From: CAZRKC01 sp964600665
GTDB lineage: Bacteria > Bacillota > SLNR01
DNA length: 11,302 nt
Assembly: GCA_964600665.1 (NCBI GenBank)
Contig: CAZRKC010000050.1
Location: 1 to 11,302, forward strand
Direction: 5' to 3'
Below the pieces are notes generated by a model. The model had not been told where the DNA came from and did not search any database. It saw only the letters and a list, made by a program, of their open reading frames with translations. The position numbers and the translations under genes were made by a program. Shown here one piece after another: positions 6,976-11,302 of the stretch. Every line of letters starts with the position of its first letter. Position 1 is the first letter of the stretch.

Positions 6976-7539
6976 ATGGAAAAAATTACAATGAACCCAG
7001 GGACTTTGCTTTATCCAGTTCCTGCAGTGATGGTGAGCTGTGGTAGCTATGAGGGAAAAGCAAACATCATTACTATCGCATGGGTCGGAACTATATGTTC
7101 AGAACCACCAATGCTTAGTATTAGTGTTAGACCGGAGCGGTATTCACATGCTTTGATTATGGACTCATTGGAGTTCGTGGTCAATATTCCGCATATTGAT
7201 CTATCTTTTGCAACAGATTTATGTGGTGTCAAATCGGGTAGAGAGATTGACAAATTCACAGCCGCAGGGCTTACGAAGGGGAAAGGGATTTCAGTGAGTG
7301 CTCCCATCATCAATGAATGCCCGATCAATCTTGAATGTGTAGTCAAGAACACAATCAAATTAGGAAGTCATGACATGTTTATCGCAGAAATTACCGCTGT
7401 ACAAGGAAATGCAGATATTGCTGCCAGCAATGGGCGGTTGGACCTAAAAGGTACACCATTATTTTCATATGCTGCGAATGAATATTATCGATTAGGTGAG
7501 TCGATTGGACAACATGGATTTTCGCTTGAAGGTAAATGA
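6976..7539 (+). CDS. Flavin reductase-like FMN-binding protein
   Basis: The 187 residues show the FMN-binding split-barrel pattern of the flavin reductase-like family. The opening PGTLLYPVPAVMVSCGSYEGKANI is followed by ITIAWVGTICSEPPMLSISVRPERYS, then LEFVVNIPHIDL and a GREIDKF segment. Later strands include INLECVVKNTIKLGSHDMFIAEI. Clostridial members of this family usually bind FMN and transfer electrons from NAD(P)H or rubredoxin-like partners; the actual partner here is unknown. It starts 11 nt after the MazG-like gene, with GGGGGGA (6964-6970) 5 nt before ATG 6976. The stop is 16 nt before the M20 gene. The family assignment is firm, the reaction is not. Confidence 0.85.
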   Translation: MEKITMNPGTLLYPVPAVMVSCGSYEGKANIITIAWVGTICSEPPMLSISVRPERYSHALIMDSLEFVVNIPHIDLSFATDLCGVKSGREIDKFTAAGLTKGKGISVSAPIINECPINLECVVKNTIKLGSHDMFIAEITAVQGNADIAASNGRLDLKGTPLFSYAANEYYRLGESIGQHGFSLEGK

Positions 7540-7555
7540 TACGACAGGAGCTGAT

Positions 7556-8983
7556 ATGATGAGTAGCAGGCAGATATGCGTGAGATCAACCACAACTGAT
7601 TCTGACTCCATTATGTCAGTACGACATTTCAATGGCCAGGATTTTATATCCCTTACTCAGATCGCTGCTATCGTCGATCAAGGAGTTCAATATGAAAGGG
7701 ATAGTCTCCGCGTATTTTCTCTTAAGGGTGAAGCACAACAACGACATACAATCCCACTTGAAATTAAGAGTGCAATCGATAACGCAATTGTGGCTTACAG
7801 AGACCGCTTAATGACAATCAATGATCAGATATTTGCCACACCAGAAATGGGAAATGAAGAGTACTTCGCCAGCCAATGGATCGTCTCTCTGTTGCGTGAT
7901 GAAGGATTTGATGTGATCGAAGGTCTCTGTGGTCGATACCCACTAACAGATGCAGAAGTGCACCTTTCAACTGCGTTTAAAGCAATTAAAAAAGGCAAAC
8001 CCGGAGGTTCCACTATAGCGATCATGTTGGAATATGACGCTCTGCCCATGGGGCATGCTTGCGGGCATAATTTGATAGCTACATCGGGTCTCACTGCAGC
8101 ACTCGCTCTTGGTAAAATGATGACAAATATTGAAGGGGAGATTTGGGTGATAGGGACACCCGCTGAAGAAGGCGGCCGGCTCGGAGGGAAAATCCCTCTA
8201 CTCAAATCTGGTCATTTCAATCATGCAGACGTTGTCATGATAACTCATCCCGGTGATCGCTGGGATACCGGTTCAGATTTTCTTGCCATATCGGGTGCGA
8301 GAATTACATTTGAGGGAGTACCTTCCCATGCAGCAGCCGCTCCAGAAAAAGGGGCCAGTGCTCTAGATGCAGCAATATTGACCTATCAAGCCATTGAAAT
8401 GTGTAGAGAACATATTCGGGACGATGCACGGATTCATGGAATCATTAAGGAAGGTGGCATTGCTTCGAATATTGTTCCCGAAAAGGCAACCATGAGCTAT
8501 GCTGTAAGAGCACTAGATCAACCCTATGTGGAATATTTGAAGAGCAAGATTGAATCTTGCGTGCTTGCCGGAGCCATCGCGACTGGGGCGAAATCTTCGA
8601 TTCAATGGACATTTGGATATAGTGCACCAATTAAAGTTCCAATACTTGATGATTTCGTAATTAATCTAGTCAAGGAACATAATATTGGTCAAGTAAGTAA
8701 GTGGGAAGCACTGGGTTCCTCAGATCTTGGTAATGTCGGTTATGAGTTGCCTACAGTCAACCTTTGGTTCAAAATTGCTGAAAACGGGATATTACCTCAC
8801 ACACATGAATTTATGCGCGCCGCCGGGAGCCCTGATGGGTTTAACGCTGCAATTGCCGCAGGGAACATACTCGCATCTGCAGGATGGTATTTGTTCCAAA
8901 ATCCATCTTTTGTCAAGCGGATAAAAGAAAGCTTTGTGCTCCAAAAGTTAAATTTAACATCTATGCACTGCTTGGGGCAATAA
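7556..8983 (+). CDS. M20 amidohydrolase (AbgB/PM20D2-like) with an N-terminal extension
   Basis: This is a zinc or manganese amidohydrolase of the M20 family, ACY1L2/AbgB-like. Metal ligands can be seen as C169 and H171 in GHACGH (residues 166-171), E204-E205 in PAEEGG, H231 in THPGD, and H415 (or H417) in LPHTHEF. GGIASNIVPEKATMSYAVRALD and SSDLGNVGYELPTVNLWF are typical of this branch, whose members cleave p-aminobenzoyl-glutamate or dipeptide-like amides. The catalytic part begins near residue 69. The first ~68 residues are extra and include NGQDFISLTQIAAIVDQ, like a small stalk or copper-amine-oxidase N-terminal-type repeat; no signal peptide is evident. The start is ATG 7556, 5 nt after AGGAG (7546-7550); the adjacent ATG 7559 has better spacing. 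A start at 7496 would overlap the upstream gene by 44 nt and lacks a ribosome binding site. The product is 475 residues. Confidence 0.85.
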   Translation: MMSSRQICVRSTTTDSDSIMSVRHFNGQDFISLTQIAAIVDQGVQYERDSLRVFSLKGEAQQRHTIPLEIKSAIDNAIVAYRDRLMTINDQIFATPEMGNEEYFASQWIVSLLRDEGFDVIEGLCGRYPLTDAEVHLSTAFKAIKKGKPGGSTIAIMLEYDALPMGHACGHNLIATSGLTAALALGKMMTNIEGEIWVIGTPAEEGGRLGGKIPLLKSGHFNHADVVMITHPGDRWDTGSDFLAISGARITFEGVPSHAAAAPEKGASALDAAILTYQAIEMCREHIRDDARIHGIIKEGGIASNIVPEKATMSYAVRALDQPYVEYLKSKIESCVLAGAIATGAKSSIQWTFGYSAPIKVPILDDFVINLVKEHNIGQVSKWEALGSSDLGNVGYELPTVNLWFKIAENGILPHTHEFMRAAGSPDGFNAAIAAGNILASAGWYLFQNPSFVKRIKESFVLQKLNLTSMHCLGQ

Positions 8984-8985
8984 TC

Positions 8986-9014
8986 TTGACAAAAAGGGTA
9001 TAACAGACTACAAT
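8986..9014 (+). promoter_or_regulatory. Strong sigma-A promoter of trxB-trxA-csoR
   Basis: TTGACA (8986-8991, perfect) and TACAAT (9009-9014, five of six) are separated by exactly 17 bp. The -35 box begins 2 nt after the stop codon of the M20 gene. The predicted transcription start is near 9021, at the edge of the operator palindrome. Confidence 0.9.
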
Positions 9015-9021
9015 AGTATTG

Positions 9022-9035
9022 TACCCCCAGGGGTA
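9022..9035. promoter_or_regulatory. CsoR-type operator palindrome
   Basis: TACCCC (9022-9027), a CA centre and GGGGTA (9030-9035) form a perfect 6-2-6 inverted repeat. GC-rich palindromes flanked by TA, of this general form, are known operators of CsoR-family repressors. It begins 8 nt after the -10 box, where a bound tetramer would block transcription. The operon it controls ends with a csoR-family gene, so autoregulation is the simple reading. I see no second copy of this palindrome in the window. Confidence 0.75.
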
Positions 9036-9075
9036 TATGGGGATCTGAAGCATCAGCATGGAAGGGTGTGGTTTA

Positions 9076-10005
9076 GTGAGTGATAGTATGATCTACGATG
9101 TGATCATTATTGGTGGAGGACCTGCAGGGTTAAGTGCTGGAATATATTCAAGCAGAGCACTATTAAAAACACGGCTTATCGAACGTGGACTACCCGGTGG
9201 ACAAGCGGCAACAACCGAAGCAATAGCAAATTACCCCGGATTTGCAGAAGAGATTAGTGGCCCCGACCTCATGATGGATATGGAAAAGCAAGCGCGGTCA
9301 TTTGGGCTTGACATTATCTCTGCGGATGTCCAGGCAGTGCATGTTGATGACGAAGTTAAGAAAGTGGTTGCAGATCAGGAAGAGTACTTAACGAAAACTC
9401 TCATTATTGCGGGAGGCGCTGCACCGAACAAGCTCGATGTACCAGGTGAAGCCCGATTTACAGGTGCAGGCGTGTCCTACTGCGCAACCTGTGATGGAGC
9501 ATTCTACTTTGATCGGCATGTTGCAGTTGTCGGAGGCGGTGATTCAGCTATTCAGGAAGCTATATATTTAACAAAATTTGCTGAATCGGTCACTGTTATT
9601 CATCGGCGGGATCAGCTCAGAGCTACAAAAGTCGTGCAAGAAAAAGCTTTTGCTAATCCAAAGATTCGTTTTCTATGGGACTCAGTTATTACCGAAATCT
9701 TTGGGACTAACAAAGTTGAAGAAATCATGGTAAGAAATGTCAAAACCGAAGAGTCGCAACGAATAAAAATTGATGGCGTTTTCGTGTATGTCGGTATCAA
9801 ACCAAACACTGACTTTTTGCCTGATGTGATTTCACGGAATCCCCAAGGGTATATAATAACCGATGACCACATGTCGACTAGTGTTCCTGGAGTATTTGCA
9901 GCTGGTGACATTCGGCAAAAACTCTTGCGACAGATTGTCACTGCTGTGAGTGATGGTGCAATTGCAGCGATTGCTGCAGAAAAATACATTGAAGAAAACA
10001 ATTAA
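9076..10005 (+). CDS. trxB: Thioredoxin reductase
   Basis: This is an FAD-dependent disulfide reductase that passes electrons from NADPH to thioredoxin in the cytosol. It has the FAD-binding GGGPAG (residues 13-18), the redox pair C136-A-T-C139-D in CATCDGAF, the NADPH-domain GGGDSA (153-158), HRRDQLRA starting at H176 (the arginines typical of NADPH use) and a C-terminal FAD contact in GVFAAGDIRQKLLRQIVTA. The start is taken as GTG 9076, because GAAGGGTG (9061-9068) lies 7 nt before it; this gives 309 residues, normal for low-molecular-weight TrxB. ATG 9058 is in frame but has no well-placed ribosome binding site. It is first in an operon with trxA (13-nt gap) and csoR, under the promoter at 8986-9014 and the operator at 9022-9035. 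Confidence 0.95.
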   Translation: MSDSMIYDVIIIGGGPAGLSAGIYSSRALLKTRLIERGLPGGQAATTEAIANYPGFAEEISGPDLMMDMEKQARSFGLDIISADVQAVHVDDEVKKVVADQEEYLTKTLIIAGGAAPNKLDVPGEARFTGAGVSYCATCDGAFYFDRHVAVVGGGDSAIQEAIYLTKFAESVTVIHRRDQLRATKVVQEKAFANPKIRFLWDSVITEIFGTNKVEEIMVRNVKTEESQRIKIDGVFVYVGIKPNTDFLPDVISRNPQGYIITDDHMSTSVPGVFAAGDIRQKLLRQIVTAVSDGAIAAIAAEKYIEENN

Positions 10006-10018
10006 AGGGGGATCTCAA

Positions 10019-10348
10019 ATGAGTCAGAATGTGATCAATGTAACTGATTCCAGTTTTGATCAAGAAATCGTAAAATCAGATTTACCTGTTCTAGTTGATT
10101 TTTGGGCAGCATGGTGTGGCCCATGCAAGATGATAGCCCCAGTGATCGAGCAGATTGCAATCGATTATGAGGGTATCATGAAAGTGGCGAAAGTTGATGT
10201 TGACAAAAACCAATCTTCAGCTTCGAAATACGGTGTGATGAGCATACCAACCATGTTACTGTTTAAGAATGGTGAACCGATTAATCGGTTTGTAGGGTTT
10301 ATGCCTAAAGAACGCCTCAAGTCATTAATTGACAAAGAATTAGTATAA
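10019..10348 (+). CDS. trxA: Thioredoxin
   Basis: This is the small dithiol carrier reduced by TrxB, which reduces protein disulfides, peroxiredoxins, methionine sulfoxide reductases and similar targets. It has the active site WCGPC (C33, C36), the buried aspartate-region strand VLVDFWAAW, the cis-proline P77 in SIPTMLLF, and the C-terminal GFMPKERLKSLID helix. At 109 residues it is a standard single-domain thioredoxin. ATG 10019 is preferred over the in-frame upstream ATG at 9950, because AAAGGGGG (10004-10011) lies 7 nt before it and the upstream start would run through the end of trxB. It sits between its own reductase and a CsoR-family repressor. Confidence 0.96.
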   Translation: MSQNVINVTDSSFDQEIVKSDLPVLVDFWAAWCGPCKMIAPVIEQIAIDYEGIMKVAKVDVDKNQSSASKYGVMSIPTMLLFKNGEPINRFVGFMPKERLKSLIDKELV

Positions 10349-10368
10349 ATGGGAAAGAGGTTATCATA

Positions 10369-10647
10369 ATGGGTGATAAACTGGAAAACGATAGCCAACA
10401 GGACATCATCCAGCGACTGAAACGGATCGAGGGGCAGGCGAGAGGCTTACAAAGGATGCTGGAAGAGGGCAGAGATTGTAAGGATATCATGATCCAGATC
10501 ACTGCAATCCGATCGGCCATCGATCATGTTTCGATGGCAGTCTTAGGTGCGCATATGGCAGAATGTTTCGCAAACGAAATTAGAGAAACGGGAGATTGCG
10601 TTGAAGCGATAAATCAATTAAAAGACATGTTTATGAAGTTATCTTAA
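10369..10647 (+). CDS. csoR: CsoR-family (DUF156) transcriptional repressor
   Basis: This small all-helical repressor (92 residues) forms dimers or tetramers and leaves DNA when it binds copper(I) or, in relatives, when its thiols react. The family pattern is clear: IIQRLKRIEGQARGLQRML (helix 1), EEGRDCKDIMIQITAIRSAID (helix 2) and AHMAECFANEI (helix 2 end to helix 3). The residues C37, H62 and C66 match in spacing the Cu(I) ligands of Mycobacterium tuberculosis CsoR (C36, H61, C65). The persulfide sensor CstR of Staphylococcus lacks that histidine, so copper sensing is slightly favoured. An extra C77 is present. AAAGAGG (10354-10360) lies 8 nt before ATG 10369. It is the last gene of the trxB-trxA operon and probably represses it, and itself, through 9022-9035. 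No copper exporter or chaperone gene is visible nearby, so the effector is open. Confidence 0.9.
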   Translation: MGDKLENDSQQDIIQRLKRIEGQARGLQRMLEEGRDCKDIMIQITAIRSAIDHVSMAVLGAHMAECFANEIRETGDCVEAINQLKDMFMKLS

Positions 10648-10672
10648 GGCGCGCAAGCAGCCTTATTTTTTT
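10645..10672 (+). terminator. Intrinsic terminator after csoR
   Basis: TAAGGC (10645-10650) pairs with GCCTTA (10660-10665). Two more inner GC pairs around a GCAA loop are possible, with one bulged A. Seven T residues follow (10666-10672). The stem overlaps the csoR stop codon. Confidence 0.85.
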
Positions 10673-10674
10673 AC

Positions 10675-10818
10675 TTGAATAAAATATCATCAAAGGGAAA
10701 AGTGTTCCAGGGAAATAAGTCCTACGTTCAGAAATTATTACACGGCAGTATCGGTAATTTTTCAGACATTAAGGGAATCGTAAAGGAGCAGGAATTTTTG
10801 GATATTCGTAATAAATAG
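10675..10818 (+). other. Weak open frame in the csoR-ylbF gap, possible gene remnant
   Basis: The 229-nt gap between csoR and ylbF holds no convincing gene. One frame is open from just after the csoR stop to TAG at 10816-10818 and, read from TTG 10675, gives 47 residues. The segment GNKSYVQKLLHGSIGN and the ending KEQEFLDIRNK look protein-like. There is no ribosome binding site and no ATG start, and I do not recognise a family. It may be the decayed tail of a lost gene or a chance open frame. No clear promoter for ylbF was found in this gap. Confidence 0.25.
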
Positions 10819-10876
10819 TATTTAGGTCAATAACTTGCTTAATATCACATCATCATCGATATAGGAGGAGACAATT

Positions 10877-11224
10877 GTGAAAATTTACGATCAGGCGCAC
10901 CGTTTAGCAAAAGAAATCTCTGAAAGCAGCGAGTACCGAAGTCTATTACAGGCACAGGAAAAAGTCAAAAGGGACGAAGCAACGCATCATATGGTCCAAG
11001 ATTTCCGAATGAAACAATTTGAGCTACAGGCTGCACAGATTACGGGTCAGGATAATTTAACTGAAAAAGAAGAACAGATTGAAAAACTATATCAGGTGAT
11101 CAGTATGAATAATGCAGTGCGGGAACTTCTCGAAGCAGAGTATCATTTCAATAAACTCTATACAGATATCATTAAAATCATCACGGATGCTATTAAGGAT
11201 AGTATTGATATGGAACAACAATAA
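10877..11224 (+). CDS. ylbF: YlbF/YmcA-family protein
   Basis: This is a 115-residue helical protein of the YlbF/YmcA family. The family pattern is visible as AHRLAKEISESSEYRSLLQAQEKVKRDEA (residues 7-35, broken by variable sites), then the DFRMKQFELQ helix (42-51) and LLEAEYHFNKLYTDIIKII near the C-terminus. In Bacillus subtilis, YlbF and YmcA join YaaT in a complex that affects RNase Y-dependent mRNA maturation, competence, sporulation and biofilm formation. Whether this homologue does so is inference. It contains no cysteine, whereas the Bacillus complex is reported to carry iron-sulfur clusters. GGAGGAG (10864-10870) lies 6 nt before the GTG start at 10877. It follows the csoR terminator, so it should have its own promoter, but none is clear. 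Confidence 0.85.
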   Translation: MKIYDQAHRLAKEISESSEYRSLLQAQEKVKRDEATHHMVQDFRMKQFELQAAQITGQDNLTEKEEQIEKLYQVISMNNAVRELLEAEYHFNKLYTDIIKIITDAIKDSIDMEQQ

Positions 11225-11302
11225 ATCAGTAATGTCACTCATCGGTTAGTCAAGTCCGAATTAGTGGGTAAATTCCTCGGCACATATTTTACGATCTAGA
11301 TT

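Noticed and set aside
9058..9075. trxB starting at ATG 9058
   Set aside because: There is no well-spaced ribosome binding site, and the added residues (MEGCGL) are not typical; GTG 9076 has GAAGGGTG 7 nt upstream.
10369..10647. Persulfide sensor CstR as the firm identity of the repressor
   Set aside because: The histidine H62 at the copper-ligand position is present, which CstR lacks; the persulfide role is kept only as an alternative.
10835..10863. Promoter for ylbF from TTGCTT (10835-10840) and GATATA (10858-10863)
   Set aside because: The predicted start would fall at or after the ribosome binding site at 10864-10870, so the transcript would lack it.

Overview
The window looks like chromosomal DNA of a Firmicute, most likely an anaerobic or Clostridia-type (Peptococcaceae-like) lineage. 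The evidence is lipoprotein-type rather than periplasmic solute binding, strong GGAGG-type ribosome binding sites, several GTG/TTG starts, good sigma-A promoters, a YlbF/YmcA-family gene and a YpjD-like MazG protein. Phylum is fairly secure; anything finer is inference. Base composition is AT-leaning by eye. Every convincing gene lies on the + strand. I see no mobile element, tRNA, rRNA or CRISPR array.

Region 1 (about 1-4996) is a vitamin B12 uptake and conversion operon. A consensus promoter (73-101) is followed by a cobalamin riboswitch aptamer (117-276, with both ends of its closing stem visible) and a 12-bp expression-platform hairpin (349-382). The genes are btuF (binding lipoprotein), btuC (permease), btuD (ATPase with an extra C-terminal domain), cobO (corrinoid adenosyltransferase with a four-cysteine insert) and cobC (histidine phosphatase, probable alpha-ribazole phosphatase). 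An intrinsic terminator (4971-4996) closes it. Together they would import corrinoid, adenosylate it and take part in finishing the nucleotide loop; no other cobalamin assembly genes are present here.

Region 2 (about 5002-8983) is a tightly packed four-gene operon: a D-aminoacylase-like amidohydrolase, a MazG/YpjD-like pyrophosphohydrolase, a flavin-reductase-like flavoprotein, and an M20 amidohydrolase with an unusual N-terminal extension. Two of the four genes are predicted amide-bond hydrolases, which suggests use or detoxification of N-acylated amino acids, but the substrates are unknown.

Region 3 (about 8986-10672) is the most interesting. A near-perfect promoter starts 2 nt after the preceding stop codon. 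A perfect TACCCC-CA-GGGGTA palindrome sits at the predicted transcription start, followed by trxB, trxA and a csoR-family repressor, then a terminator. The layout predicts an autoregulated thioredoxin system controlled by a copper- or thiol-sensing repressor.

Region 4 (10673-11302) holds about 200 nt without a convincing gene (one weak open frame), then a YlbF-family gene. The last 78 nt show nothing I can identify.
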